Counted from the stretch's first letter, positions 26,001-37,728 are shown. The stretch: 64,000 nucleotides of DNA from Candidula unifasciata (GCA_905116865.2 CAJHNH020002829.1:1-64000), one strand, 5' to 3'. The notes: a model not told the origin generated them from the letters alone. Translations and numbers: made by a program.

Positions 26001-26868
26001 CAAATTGAACTAGTCAAAGATTTTTTTACAAATCGATCAAATGGTCACAGTTTGAAATTGCGCAGTGACAAATTAAAAACATTGCGACTGATACTTCAAC
26101 TTTTGATGATTCATTTATCAGTATAGTTCTGAAAACAGATGTCAGCGGTGTAATATCTTTAAATTAAACTGCAGTTTTATGCTTTTTTAGTCTCTGCATG
26201 ACTCTTTGAGTTTTGTATTTTCGCTTTAATTTCACACTTACAGAACTTACAACAAGCTTTGGTCATATCCCCGGTTTTTAATTTTGTCATCATGCACTCA
26301 CTCTTTCCAAATTTTTTGCTCATACTTTACTTTTGGCATTTTGAAAGGTTTTTCAAAGTGAAAGCCACATAAGAAGGTGAGCAATTATTTTTTTAAACAC
26401 ATGAAAAAGAAACGCAAAGTCAGCACAGTGAGGATACGGTTGAAACAAAGTTAGTATGATTACGCGCGTTTTTTACCTGGGCTGCCAGATATTTGTGCGT
26501 TGACCCCAGTGAGAGTTCAAAGTTCAAGTAATGGCAGTTGTCATAATGTACGTGCCAGACCAAAACAAAAATATTGTAGTAAATATTTTACACAGTAATT
26601 ATTAAATTGACAATGAAAGAAAAAAAAATCTATAAAATATCTAACTCCATATGAAAAGCGTCTAGAAAAATATTTAGGATCTAAACGTCAAAAACAGTAT
26701 CTAAATGCAATGAAAAAGATCTAAATTTTTATATAAAAGATCCAAAGTGGCAACACTGTATCAGTAGCTATGAAATTTGTGACTCTTTCCATTTGGATAA
26801 AATCTAGATATTTCTAGATATTTTTGGAATGATTTCTAGATGTTTCCTGTCAAAGAAAAGTGGCAACA
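23092..26868 (+). mobile_element. hAT2 element at the unit 1/unit 2 junction
   Basis: The left terminus CAGTGTTGCCACTTTTGATG follows caaagaag (cacagaag in the next copy at 52,220-52,227). The right terminus is interrupted by element X and completed at 28,796-28,806, after which the 8-bp duplication CACAGAAG follows at 28,807-28,814. The internal sequence has a BED-like N-terminal remnant near 23,580-23,760 (DTTRARCEYYK..KIKAKIQDLKSHTET) and a hAT dimerisation remnant near 24,110-24,260 (NADVERVFSAMY). Many stops are present. A second hAT lies inside it at 24,437-26,758 on the minus strand. Confidence 0.82.
24437..26758 (-). mobile_element. hAT1 family transposon nested in hAT2
   Basis: Terminal repeats CAGTGTTGCCACTTTTC (left) and CAAAGTGGCAACACTG (right) bound 2.3 kb. 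On the minus strand transposase fragments are readable: IGTDNVSVMVGVNNGVYAKL, MRHSLQLALSHA and TRWLS near 25,613-25,933, and an insertion/linker part at 24,873-25,106 (AEYQLTKIKLAEWTNKTETK). The C-terminal SNADVERVF region lies near 24,840. The same interval in the next copy (near 53,945-53,960) is empty. No 8-bp target duplication is visible here, unlike the related copy at 1,359. The coding region is decayed. Confidence 0.85.
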
Positions 26869-27213
26869 CAGGGTTGCCATATTAGCATTTTTGATGTCAG
26901 TTCCACAAATTTAGCATATTTGAAAATGAACTGGCATAAGATAATCAACTGGCATATTTTAGCATATTAAGGGTTTTCGTGGCTTTTCTTATCAAGATGT
27001 GCTCACATTTGCGTCATGGTTCCTCCGTTAGAAACACGCAGCTTTACTAAAGGCAATGTTAACATCTTTATTTATGTTTAACTTTGTTGTGATGTCCTGG
27101 TACGGACTAACGGAGATTCGCGCCATTTCTTATTGTATTTGTTGTCTTCCTAAACGGATCGTGACTTCGATAAACCAAGTCCCTCTGTAATTTATGTTAA
27201 TCTACTAGAATAA

Positions 27214-27603
27214 ATGCGGGATATAAAACCAAAACCCACCACTGGTACCAAGGGATTCAGACTGTTCAGAAACTACTTGAGGACAGAAAATAGAGAGGAT
27301 ATAGATCTAGTTCTATCTGTGATCGATTTTATTATTTTTTCCAATGGCTACGTCGCCGACCCCGTCCCCCAAATGGAAAGCAACTTATTGCATTGCAAGT
27401 ACAATAGTAACTGGAGGAAAACATACTCGTGGTTTATAAGATCTTCAGACGGATCAGAGGCAGCATATTGTAAACTGTGTCAGTTTACGGTTGCACTAAG
27501 AATTAGTAGCATATCAAATCATGAAAAATCAGAAAAACAAAGGAAGAAAACTGTCAAAAAGCCAGTCACAGCTTATTACAACAGTGACCTTGAGGCAAAG
27601 TAA
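27214..27603 (+). pseudogene. BED-finger N terminus of the element X transposase
   Basis: This is a 129-residue open frame. The central part KYNSNWRKTYSWFIRSS..AYCKLC..SNHEKSEKQ resembles the BED-type fingers at the start of hAT transposases: a CxxC pair is present, but the second His of the finger is not obvious. The frame continues after a stop into transposase-like words (KEAELRLAVGITCHCATSTIDHL). The homologous region in unit 3 (about 54,450-54,835) has a frameshift, and in unit 1 it is corrupted. It is probably a transposon relic rather than a host gene. Confidence 0.6.
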
Positions 27604-28282
27604 TGATAAACTTAAAGGAAGCAGAGTTGCGACTTGCTGTAGGTATAACCTGCCATTGTGCAACAAGCACAATTGATCATTTAAGTGAAATCATAAGAGC
27701 GCATGGTCGGTGAAGTATATTGGGGCACATACAGTTGTATATAACTAAATGTTCATGCCTAAATTAAAAAATAATTATATCGCCTGCATGATCTTATTGG
27801 TGATTTTCGGAACAAGAAATATGCCATTGCAATGAAACCACGCAAACTTCCTCCGTCTTGGCGACAAACACGAAATCACCCGGCAGACGAAGTTTTTCGT
27901 CAATCCTTTACTGTTTGGCCAGGTAGGGCGTTTGAACTGACATTTATACTCAGATACATTCTGGATCCACAAACACTCCTCCGTTCTTCATGCATTCCGT
28001 TTCCTGGCCCAAACGAGTCTGCCCATATGCTCTTTCTAAGGCATTATATAACCTTCTAACGCCCACATTACAATTACGACTTTTTCGTGTTTTCCGATTC
28101 ACATGGGTTTCATTTGGCCAATATTTTTTTCCGTGATTCACATGGGTTTCATTTGGCCAGCATTTTGTCCGTGACTCACGTTGCTGCCCTTGTTACACTC
28201 AAATATCCCATTCATGTTTATTAGCTGACGTCATTCCGTCTGGGACATAATTTATCGAGGAGAAAATGGTTCACTACAGCCA

Positions 28283-28567
28283 CCCCTGTGTGGGTTCCGG
28301 GGCCCCATTGTGGGGAAAACAAGAATAGACCCACTGCCTCCCCAAAAGCATGTTGTAAGAGTCAACTAATTGGGGAGCTTCCTTTGAAGACGGAGTGCGT
28401 CTGCCGGAGAGGCAAGGAACCAACAGTCTGTATTCAAGAGAATGAGATCTGTAAAACTGATGCACACGCAACACTCAGGTTCTGGAGCAGGACTGCAGTT
28501 CAGTAGTAGACGAGCAACCAGAACCTTCCGCCAGAGTTTACAGCTGGTGAACGCGAAGAAGAAGAAG
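28283..28567 (+). mobile_element. SINE with (GAA)n tail, private to unit 2
   Basis: The insert is flanked by actacagcca at 28,273-28,282 and 28,568-28,577, and units 1 and 3 show the single empty site. It starts cccctgtgtgggttccggg, has a conserved middle (cttcctttgaagacggag) and ends in gaagaagaag. Other copies are at 45,377-45,662 (reverse), 40,012-40,330 (reverse), truncated ones at 11,390 and 48,776, and a remote one at 19,800. The GGTTCCGGGGC in the head may be a degenerate B box, but a tRNA origin is unproven. Confidence 0.85.
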
Positions 28568-28814
28568 ACTACAGCCATCATTATAGATGAATTGCACAGA
28601 CTTCATATCTGAGGAAATGCTTAAAGATTTTATTTTCGAAAAGGTTTATCCTGTATCTTCCAGTGAAGATGACAGTGAAGAATTCAATCTAGAGCTTTTG
28701 ATGTGAAGTGAGTACAATGTTATACTTTAGCATTTTCTGGCATATTTCGGATAATGGTTTTAGCATAAAATTAATTTTTGTATCTGGCAACCCTGTGGCA
28801 ACACTGCACAGAAG

Positions 28815-29412
28815 AGTTCCGCTCTATTTTATTCACTGTTGGCTAATCCACATTTCATTTCCATTTCTAGGTTTCTTTTACAAATCGTAAGTATGTTTAC
28901 TGTAATTTATAAGGTAGATAATTGACTCATCACACTGAACCTGAGTGCTGTCATTTTTATATTTTAAAGTCAACTTCTCGGTTCGTATATAAATTCGACT
29001 CAGTCTCTTCCTTCTCACAACTCAACTGTAAACGACAGCTTGTTTGTAATTTATAGAAATAGTTTAAAGTCGTCGCATGAGTTCAGTTTAGTAATTAATA
29101 AGTAATAATTTATAAGCGATAAAAAGCAAACGAGCCGAGATAAAATATATAATGAATAATTAAGTAGTTAGTTACGACGTTATGGTTATTAATGTACTGC
29201 GGATTCACATAATAAAAAACGACCACGTGACATTTTTTTGGGGTGTAAACAAACGTTATAATGTCCCTGTTTCTTCCACGGTGCGGCTCTCGTACTATTG
29301 TCCTGCAAATTCTGTATCGTTTTTTTTTACTCTTTCGAAAAACCGGTCCCAAAGGATTCACAGCAAAAAACATCCCGGCTCTCCTCCCAACTTCTACCCT
29401 ATTTAATTTTTT

Positions 29413-29445
<33 letters not shown>

Positions 29446-30159
29446 CGAATATGAATGTCGACTATCCTCCGAAAAACGGTTCCAAATTATCGAGGCTGAA
29501 AATATACCCAAAGAGGACCTCAGTCACATGTCAGTTGCGAACTTCTGGCGACTACCACCACCGCCCAGAGTATCTCCCACGCCACAGAAGGCTGGGACTC
29601 AGGACTCAAGAGCAAATAAAATGAAGGAAGCTGCAGAAATTTCAGAAAACATTTTTGATTCTCCGTTTATACTATCTTCTCACACTTTCTTCAATCATGA
29701 CGGCAGTTTGACAGACACTAGTATCTAAGTGAGGCCTTACTGGGGTGTACCTCTCCTTACCATTTTTTGTCTCCGTATATAGTATATTAGTTTTATCCAT
29801 AATCTTGAAAACCAAATGAACACAACAAGTACATATCTAGAAAGTGCAACAAAGAGAAAAGAGAAACACACAGTGCCACCAAGTTATGCTTTATCCATGT
29901 CTATGAATTAATCAATCAATCAATCATTGACGTCACTGCACTTAGGACATTTAACATTCTCACAGGTTCTCTGTTCCTCATTAGCTAATTAAAAGTTTCC
30001 ATACTGAGATAGTAGATAGTACAACCAACTTGATGACAAGTGAGTCCTGGGTATTTAATATCATCCAGACCCCTTGCACACTCCCAGCTAAATTAGCATT
30101 GAATAACCAGGTCTGTCTGCTTGACATTATTCCTTTAGTAATAATCTTGGCCAGTGAAC
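28815..30159. other. Unit 2 spacer with a poly-G tract
   Basis: Homologous to unit 1 2,641-3,950 and unit 3 55,877-56,809. It contains 30 consecutive G at 29,415-29,444 (20 in unit 3, an interrupted tract in unit 1) directly after a T-run. An open frame through 29,445-29,728 (SEKRFQIIEAENIP..) is closed by a stop in units 1 and 3. I do not call it a gene. Confidence 0.6.
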
Positions 30160-30163
30160 TTAA

Positions 30164-33100
30164 CTCTTTATTTTGGACGGCATGTTTTCTGGGGTTTGGA
30201 CAGCATTAATTTTGAGCAGAATTTTTTTACAGCAACATGACAAAGCTAAAACGGTATTGTTGAAAAAGTACTGGATGTATAGTACCATGTAATACATCAA
30301 ATTAAAGAGAAATGAATGCAGAATGCATGTAAACTATCTAAGGATCAGTATTGCAACAATATTATATTAAAATAACACTATATTCGATGATGTTAGACTC
30401 ACAGAAATATTTTTTTGGTAAGAAATATTGTGTTTACCTCACTTTTTTTTGGATCAAAAACACTTCTCCTCATTCTTACGAATTCACGTACCTTCTCTAT
30501 TCAATTATGTATCAGCTAACTTTTATTTGAGACAATTGTCCTGAATACTTGGCATTTTATGACAATTCTTATGTGACGTGTCAAATTTTAGAATAAGCGA
30601 ATGAAAAGGAAAACGGAATTACTGAATTTTGTAACAGCAATATGACAAAGCTAAAACCATCGTGTTGAAAAAGTACTGGCTGTATAGTACTATGTAATAC
30701 ATCAAATTGAAGAGAAGTGAATGCAGAATGCATGTAAACTATCTAAGGGTTAGTATCGCAACAATAACATACAACAGTGACACCACATTAGAGGATGTTA
30801 GACAAAAAAAATATTTTAGACATGCAATGTTGTTCTTACCTTATTCTTTTACTTGTTCAGCAGCATAGCTATCCATCTCTAAGAATTCACATGCTTTCTC
30901 TATTCAATTATGCATCAGCTAGTCTTTCTTTGAAACAATTATTCCAAATACTTTAAATTTTATCATTATTTTTGTCTGACGGATCACATTTTAAAACAAA
31001 AGGGGAAAAAATATTTACATAATATATAAGGACAATTCCAGTGACGACTTAAGACTCTATTTTTCTGACAATGATTATGATACTGATCTTGAATACAACC
31101 ACCTTACTGGGTGTGATATGCCCTAAAACATGCATTGGGGCACAGATGAGGCTTGTCAGCACATCCAACACAGTAAAACCTGCTGCGTTTTTGAATCTTT
31201 TTCTTGCTGCACTGTACACATTGCCTGTCTGCACCAGCATAGTTAACTAAATGGTCTGCCCCAACAAAAGTGTCAGACAAGGCTGGCCTTTTGCCTGGTC
31301 TGCGAGCCACAGCAATGATCATGTCTGTTGGAACTTCATGACCTGAGAGCGCAGTTAGTTGCTGGATGAGCTCTCCTTTAAATGTGCGAGACTCATTCGC
31401 TTGGGGGCAGCCTGATGGGATGACATGTACAATATGTGAGCATTGACCTGCATCACTTCCACGATCCACGTAAAAACCTTTTTCCACCACTTCTTAGTTT
31501 TGCGATTGTGGTTACTATAGTACGAGACCATTTGATCCAAACGATCACAGCCATTCATACTCATATTGTATGAGTGAATGGGGCTAGGTTTCTGAACCTT
31601 TCGACTCCCTTCCTGGCGCTCCTCAGATGTAGAACTTCCATTTGTGGTCAGTAGGATGCAAGGTTTTTTTGATTTTTTTATCCCTCCAGGAAACGCAAAG
31701 GATATTCTGCTCATTATTAACTAACCATCTCGGAGTTCCAAAGATGGTTGGTTGTTGTTTTAGCTGCTGCGGCAATCCTTTGCGGTTTTTATTCACCGTG
31801 CCAGTATAATTCAATTTCCTGGATAAAAGAAATTGAATGAGAGGGAGTGATGTATAAAATCTATCTGCAAATAGATGATGGTAACTTTCAACACCCTGCA
31901 GTAGGGTTGAAAATACCTTTAAAGCGTGAGTTGATGTTGGATCAAGCTCAGGATTGTAGGCAGTTTTTGCTCCCAAGTAAATTAACAGATTATAAACATA
32001 GCCTGTGATTGAATCACAAAGACCAAATGTCTTTATATGATACTTGTGAGGCTTGGCTGCATGGTACTGTTTAGCATGAAACCTGCCTTTGAAACCAATC
32101 ACCATCTCATCAACAGAAAGATTTTCATATGGGTAAAATGCTGACTGAAACTTTGTTACTAGATTTTTCACAAATGGCTCAATCTTTGCTTGGCCTTCTG
32201 CATTGGGTTCTGATGCATGCAGCATTGACTGGTAAACAAGCAAGAACTTAGTTCTTGGAAACATTACCTTGAACCATGGTGTGAATTTGTGGTTCGCTGT
32301 AGACCAGTAATCTTTGATGTCATGTTTCGGTGTAATTCCCATCGCTATCACTACACTGAGAAACTGAAAAAAATTTCCTCTAATCATTGGCTGCCACTCA
32401 GACAATGTAGATCTTTTTCTCAGTGGTATATTTTTCTTTATTTTTTCCACTCGATAAAGATTTATGTTCTCAACAAGACTGTCAATGATGTCAGCAGTGT
32501 CAATAAGCAATCCAGTGGTGTTGAATTTTCATCCAGTAGTGCCTGAATTCCAGACCCAGCTGATCGAAACAGGGACGATCCGATCAAAACATTTTCTTCA
32601 GCTTCATCCCAAGCCATAACGTCTGCAACAGATACTGCACGTGTATTATTATTATTTATAATGTCGACACTATTGTTGTCACTATCTGGTTCAGATTCAT
32701 CAACGACAGCAGCAGTATGGGCAGTTCTGTAGGCTTTGTTATTGTTCTGCTTTCCCTTACCCATACCATTTAGTCTGGCGTGTTTTGCAGCAGATGGCTG
32801 ATATTCTTGATCGTCACTATCTACATCATTGTCAGATAATTCCGAATCTAAATTATCATCACTACTAAAATTATCTTCTTCATCTAACAACCGCTGCATA
32901 AGATCTAAAGCCTGCGTTTTTGTCATTCTTTGAGCTCTATCTGCAGTGGATGTCGAAGGGTTGGAAGTTGCCATTTCAGAAAACTTACCCAAAAAAATTA
33001 TATCGCACAGAATAAATCTAAAACAAATCAGAAAGTTGTAAACACACCACGCTGATCTTCGCACTCGAAAGGACTTCCTGTGCTGAATCCTAATTGTTCA

Positions 33101-33239
33101 AAAACTGGTTCATAAAAGTTCGTTTTCCCCACAAACAGAACAAAATTAGAGTGTCTCTATCACAAGCCCTTTAACTGGTTTTTCGTCCATGAGTAATGGA
33201 CTTGGAAGTCCAGTAAACTGGCGTTTCGTCCTTAAAGAG
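30164..33239 (-). mobile_element. piggyBac transposon with TTAA duplication
   Basis: TTAA lies at both ends (30,160-30,163 and 33,240-33,243), and units 1 and 3 have a single TTAA at the same place (near 3,938 and 56,806). The termini begin CTCTTTA in inverted orientation. The transposase is on the minus strand. Between 30,226 and about 31,000 there are two direct repeats of about 400 bp (each with tgtaatacatcaaatt and gcatgtaaactatctaag). The element is absent from units 1 and 3, so it came after the duplication. Confidence 0.93.
31104..32974 (-). pseudogene. piggyBac transposase, about three frameshifts
   Basis: The start at 32,974 (MATSNPSTS) gives an acidic N terminus rich in D, E, S and N. 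The DDD catalytic domain follows, with NLSVDEMVIGFKGR near 32,110, YHHLFADRFYTSL near 31,875 and NMSMNGCDRLDQM near 31,545, supplying all three Asp. A C-terminal cysteine-rich domain (CVQCSKKK..FYCVGCADKPHLC) near 31,130-31,220 fits the RING/PHD-like end of piggyBac transposases. The frame changes near 32,490, 31,670 and 31,430, so the protein is interrupted as written. The family usually has about 550-600 aa and the combined length here fits. Sequencing indels are a possible alternative to genuine decay. Confidence 0.88.
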
Positions 33240-33243
33240 TTAA

Positions 33244-33489
33244 GGACTCATTTGCCTAATGTGTCTTTTGATGGACATTGTTGTGCATGTTTCGGAGGTG
33301 GGCTTTTTCTGCTTCTGGGCACTCGTAATACACCGCTGGCCCTTATCCATGACACATGAGAAGGATTAATGGCTTGAGTCTTGCATAATATTCCAACAAA
33401 CCAGCACAAAGCCTGCTGGTGCGTAAGTTGCAGTCTGTACAGGGTATCCTTCATGCACAGCACAGTCACCTAATGGAGTTTTTCCTTCA
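33244..33489. other. Right half of the split spacer, with diverged minisatellite units
   Basis: This continues the sequence interrupted by piggyBac and matches unit 1 3,940-4,213. Near 33,420-33,489 diverged versions of the 35-bp repeat (tgcacagcacagtcaccta, ttccttcatacacagcat) precede the regular array. Confidence 0.6.
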
Positions 33490-34568
33490 TACACAGCATA
33501 AAGGCATTATGGAGTATTCTCTCATACACAGCATAAAGGCATTATGGAGTATTCTCTCATACACAGCATAAAGGCATTATGGAGTATTCTCTCATACACA
33601 GCATAAAGGCATTATGGAGTATTCTCTAATACACAGCATAAAGACATTGAGTATTGTCTCATACACAGCATAAAGGCATTATGGAGTATTCTCTAATACA
33701 CAGCATAAAGGCATTATGGAGTATTCTCTAATGCACAGCATAAAGACATTGAGTATTGTCTCATACACAGCATAAAGACATTATGGAGAATTCTCTCATA
33801 CACAGCATAAAGGCATTATGGAGTATTCTCTAATACACAGCATAAAGACATTATGGAGTATTCTCTAATACACAGCATAAAGGCATTATGGAGTATTCTC
33901 TCATACACAGCATAAAGGCATTATGGAGTATTCTCTAATACACAGCATAAAGACATTATGGAGTATTCTCTAATACACAGCATAAAGGCATTATGGACTA
34001 TTCTCTCATACACAGCATAAAGACATTGAGTATTCTCTCATACACAACATAAAGACATGGAGTATTGTCTCATACACAGCATAAAGGCATTATGGAGTAT
34101 TGTCTCATACACAGCATAAAGACATTATGGAGTATTGTCTCACACACAGCATAAAGGCATTATGGAGTATTCTCTCATACACAGCATAAAGGCATTATGG
34201 AGTATTCTTTCATACACAGCATAAAGGCATTATGGAGTATTGTCTCATACACAGCATAAGGGCATTATGGAGTATTCTCTCATACACAGCATAAAGACAT
34301 TATGGAGTATTCTCTCATACACAGCATAAAGACATTATGGAGTATTGTCTCATACACAGCATAAAGGCATTATGGAGTATTCTCTCATACACAGCATAAA
34401 GACATTATGGAGTATTCTCTCATACACAGCATAAAGGCATTATGGAGTATTCTCTCATACACAGCATAAAGACATTATGGAGTATTCTCTCATACACAGC
34501 ATAAAGGCATTATGGAGTATTGTCTCATACACAGCATAGACATTATGGAGTATTCCCTCATACACAAC
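33490..34568. repeat. 35-bp minisatellite, about 31 copies (unit 2)
   Basis: Same repeat as at 4,214-5,374, with its own variant mix: more tctAatac variants and several units shortened to 32 bp by loss of tat (aagacattgag). The flanks are homologous to units 1 and 3. Confidence 0.95.
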
Positions 34569-35207
34569 AAAAAAAGGCATTAACTTGCCTTTATGGCTGT
34601 GACCAAAACCACAACTTCACAAATGTATTATTATTGCTTTAAAAACAAGAAAAAGGAGAAGAATATTTATTTTTAAAATATGGTGTGTGGTTAATTATCG
34701 AAAAAAAAATGAAAATATTTGTAGCTGTTTTTTTTTTTTTTTTTTTGCACTTCTTCAGGAGAGCAGAAATCTGTTCATCCATGTAGTGTTGAATAACGTC
34801 CAGCTATTTTAAACTTTCTAGAATTTAAGAACCATTTTTGTTACAAGCATCTGTATGGATAGTCCAGGATCCTATTTGGTTCTCATCTCTTTACCTAGCT
34901 CATGTATGGCTCCACGAATACCGCTTGTGTACGGCGGTGGCCACACCACGGGCAACAGTCTTGGCTGACTGGCTAAACTACATAAAGGAAGTGGGAGTAA
35001 TATCCTACTAAGGGAGATGTCCATCCCTAGTACACAAAGACTGGGACGGTAAGCAAGGTGGAAGAATCTAATTATGTAGATCAACGGCTTGCAAAGCGAA
35101 ACAGCAAAGTGTGTGGCACACATGAGGCGTGTAGGGACACGAAGGAAAACATGGCTGGCCATCGTGGAAAAGATTGGGACCTTACCACGTAGCACCCAAA
35201 GACAGTA

Positions 35208-36339
35208 ATGGAAGCACAACAAGTTAGAAAAAGCAATGCAGGTACATCTTGGCCAAACAGGGAAGAGACAAATCCTCTGTTGACTAGGGTAGAGCATAAT
35301 GACGAGTGCGCCTTAAATTCTTCTGAAAGGGCACATTCTGACAACACATATCTGAAAAGTAGAAAGAGATGTCTTCGCATTGGCACATGGAATGTTAGAA
35401 CGTTATATCTAGTTGGAAAATTTGACTGTTTAATTTCTGAGACAAAGAATATGAATTTAGATATTTTGGGAGTATCAGAAACAAGATGGACAGAAGCTAG
35501 CTGCCTAAAGAGAGATGATTACATATTTATTAATTCTGGAGGAGAACATCATGAACGTGGAGTAGGATTCTTGATAAAAAGAAATTTAGAGAAGTTTATT
35601 AGCGGGTTCTAGGCTCACAATGACAGAATTATATTGATCAAGATCAAGGCAAGACCTTTTGATATTGCAATAATACAGACATATGCACCAACAACTGACT
35701 ACAGTGATGAACAGCTTGAAGAATATTATGAAGAACTACAACAAACACTGAAAGTTGTAAAATCATCAGAGGTCTTAATAGTTATGGGAGACCTGAATGC
35801 AAAAGTGGGAAAAAAATAAGCACATATTGTAGGGAAATTCGGCATGGGATCAAGGAATGACAGATTGATACAGTTTTGAGAAGAGAACCAACTCATTATC
35901 TGTAATGCATTTTTTCAACATCCACCTAGAAAACTGTTTACGTGGAAGAGTCCAGGAGATATAAATAGAAACCAAATTGACTATGTAATGATTAGAGACA
36001 GATTCAAAAACAACATAAAGAACGCCAAAACATACCCAGGTGCGGATATAAATTCAGATCACAACCCTGTGGTGATAAAAATGCAAATTAAACTTAAAAA
36101 AGCAGAAATAAAAACGCAAAGGTCACCCCACATTGACAAATCAGCTTTGAAACAGCCAGAAATAAGCCAGCAGTACCTAGTGGAGGTTAAAAATAAATAA
36201 GACAGATTAATAGTTGAATGCATGGAACAATATCGACGGGAGAATCCAGAGGACAAAATTAATACAAAATGGGAATGTTTCAAAACTAGTATAGAAACCG
36301 CTAATGCCATCTTACCAGTGAAAGAAAACAAGAAAAATC
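35208..36339 (+). pseudogene. RTE ORF2, endonuclease half
   Basis: Three consecutive open segments separated by stops encode an apurinic-type endonuclease. The key residues are visible: GTWNVRTL (Asn), VSETRW (Glu), MGDLNAKVG (Asp/Asn), NQIDYVMI and SDHNPVV (Asp-His). The pattern matches the RTE/BovB-like group. Stops occur near 35,610, 35,818 and 35,880. The reading continues through a linker (MEQYRRENPEDKINTKWECF) up to the insertion point at 36,339. Confidence 0.87.
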
Positions 36340-36572
36340 GGTACAATATTTTTTGCCTCCCCCAAACACGAAATTCCCGTGGGAATTCCACAGCTGACTT
36401 GACAGTCCATTATTTCAAGGGGTGCAAGTGTGCTGCTGTCTGCTGCTGTTTTTGAGTGTTCATCTAGTGTCTTATGGTGCGACATATTTCGGTGTGTTGA
36501 TGCGCATTTGGCTGCTTGATGATGCGCAATTGGCCGGTCTGCAATATTAGTCATGTTTTCATAACATGTCAA

Positions 36573-36650
36573 CATGTGAGTGCATAGCGTAGTTGGTATC
36601 ACATCTGCCTTGTAAATGAAAGATGCTGTGTTCAATACCGACGCGATCCA
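36573..36650 (+). repeat. tRNA-like segment with A and B boxes
   Basis: TAGCGTAGTTGG (36,585-36,596) matches the Pol III A-box consensus, and TGTTCAATACC (36,629-36,639) is a near match to a B box. TTGTAAATG lies in the anticodon-arm position. It continues into the tandem repeats, so it is better seen as a SINE-like head than a tRNA gene. Confidence 0.5.
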
Positions 36651-37200
36651 TTGTGAATTTCCTTTTTCTTTTTTTCAAATGAAATGTAAATTGTGTGTGT
36701 TTTTGTTGTCACAATGTTTTTTTTTTTTTTAAATAAAATGTAAATTGTGTGTTTTAAATGAAATGTAAATAGTGTGTGTGTGCGTGCGTGTGCGCGTGTG
36801 AAGATGCCGTGTTCAATACCGACGTGATCCATTGTGAATTTCCTTTTTTTTTCAAATGAAATGTAAATTGTGTGTGTTTTTGTTGTCACAATGTTTTTTT
36901 TTTTTAAAATAAAATGTAAATTGTGTTTTAAATGAAATGTAAATAGTGTGCGTGTGTGCGCGTGTGAAGATGCCGTGTTCAATACCGACGTGATCCATTG
37001 TGAATTTCCTTTTTTTTTTCAAATGAAATGTAAATTGTGTGTGTTTTTGTTGTCACAATGTTTTTTTTTTAAATAAAATGTAAATTGTGTGTTTTAAATG
37101 AAATGTAAATTGTGTGTGCGTGCGCGCGCGCGCGTGCGTGCGCGCGCGTGCGTACGCGTGTGCGTTTAAAAAAAATGTAAATTGTGTTTTAAATGAAATG
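36622..37200. repeat. Tandem repeat of about 165-180 bp, three copies
   Basis: Each copy starts near gatgc(t/c)gtgttcaatacc (36,620, 36,802, 36,968), followed by fcc-type flank gatccattgtgaatttcc, a T-run, aaatgaaatgtaaattgtg words and a GTGCG-rich stretch. The third copy extends into a (GC/GT)n run at 37,117-37,165 with alternating purine-pyrimidine composition. Confidence 0.8.
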
Positions 37201-37401
37201 TGCACTTTGGCTATGTGAACTCTATGTGCAATCGCAGGAAATGCCAATTGTGGTACTGTGGGGGGCCCTAAAAAGGGCCAATCATTCTACATGAATACTG
37301 CTGGGTTCACGCACGAATTGACAATTACAGAGATTGTACACGTTAGTAGATCTGAACTGAGGTCAAACTGCGGTGGCAGAAGAGACGACGGACTAGTAGT
37401 C

Positions 37402-37728
37402 TCACGGGGGCCAGAACCTAGCAATGTCTGCTAGTATGGTTTCAAACATGTCGCCACCCGCACGTTGAGCGCGCCTGCGCCACAGAAACTCACACATGTA
37501 AGATTCTAATAAATGTCTGTGGGTGCCATTCTGGCGCTTGTTTCTCTCCTTTGCCGACCTCCACAAACGTTCGATGCATTGCGTATGAGCACCTGTGGTG
37601 GGGTCGACAAAATTAATGGAGTGATTGTTTCTGCAACTTCTGGTTCTGTGCAGAATGCCATGCTGTTGCAGGAAGGCAATGCTGCTTTCTTTGTCTTGTA
37701 CAGATGCAACTAGCTGTAGAAAATTCAT
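37402..37728 (-). pseudogene. Internally deleted ISXO2/Merlin-type transposase
   Basis: This minus-strand frame of about 109 aa starts at MNFLQLVAS. The N-terminal part (LQQHGILHRTRSC) resembles the start of IS1595-type transposases. It passes directly to the C-terminal part HSINFVDPTTGAHTQ followed by IERLWRSAKERNKR and SYMCEFLWRRR. The central catalytic region with the first Asp residues is missing, while the conserved Glu in IERLW remains. The family usually has more than 200 aa. The deletion makes it inactive. Confidence 0.75.

Larger units (their letters stand above)
26869..28795 (+). mobile_element. hAT element X, complete copy, inside the hAT2 terminal repeat
   Basis: The left end CAGGGTTGCCATA and right end TATCTGGCAACCCTG are inverted repeats. 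Flanks are TGGCAACA at 26,861-26,868 and 28,796-28,803, an 8-bp target duplication taken from the terminal repeat of hAT2 itself. An N-terminal transposase exon with a BED-like finger is at 27,214-27,603. Fragments of the transposase (KEAELRLAVG, DDLIGDFRNKKYAI) and a C-terminal stub (SSSEDDSEEFNLELL) follow. The catalytic core is absent, so it is non-autonomous. A SINE is inserted at 28,283-28,567. Confidence 0.87.

Noticed and set aside
24429..26766. 8-bp target duplication for the nested hAT1 at 24,437-26,758
   Set aside because: Left flank taagtcat and right flank tatcagta do not match, and comparison with the empty site shows at most 1-2 shared bases.
27775..28141. Small frames on both strands (MKPRKLP.. 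and MWIQNVSEY..)
   Set aside because: They lie within the deleted hAT element X. Only the short upstream part resembles transposase, and the frames are not kept in all units.
29261..29728. 155-residue open frame ending ..FFNHDGSLTDTSI as a possible host exon
   Set aside because: It runs through a poly-G tract of unreliable length, and the homologous frames in units 1 and 3 have a stop after ENIP.
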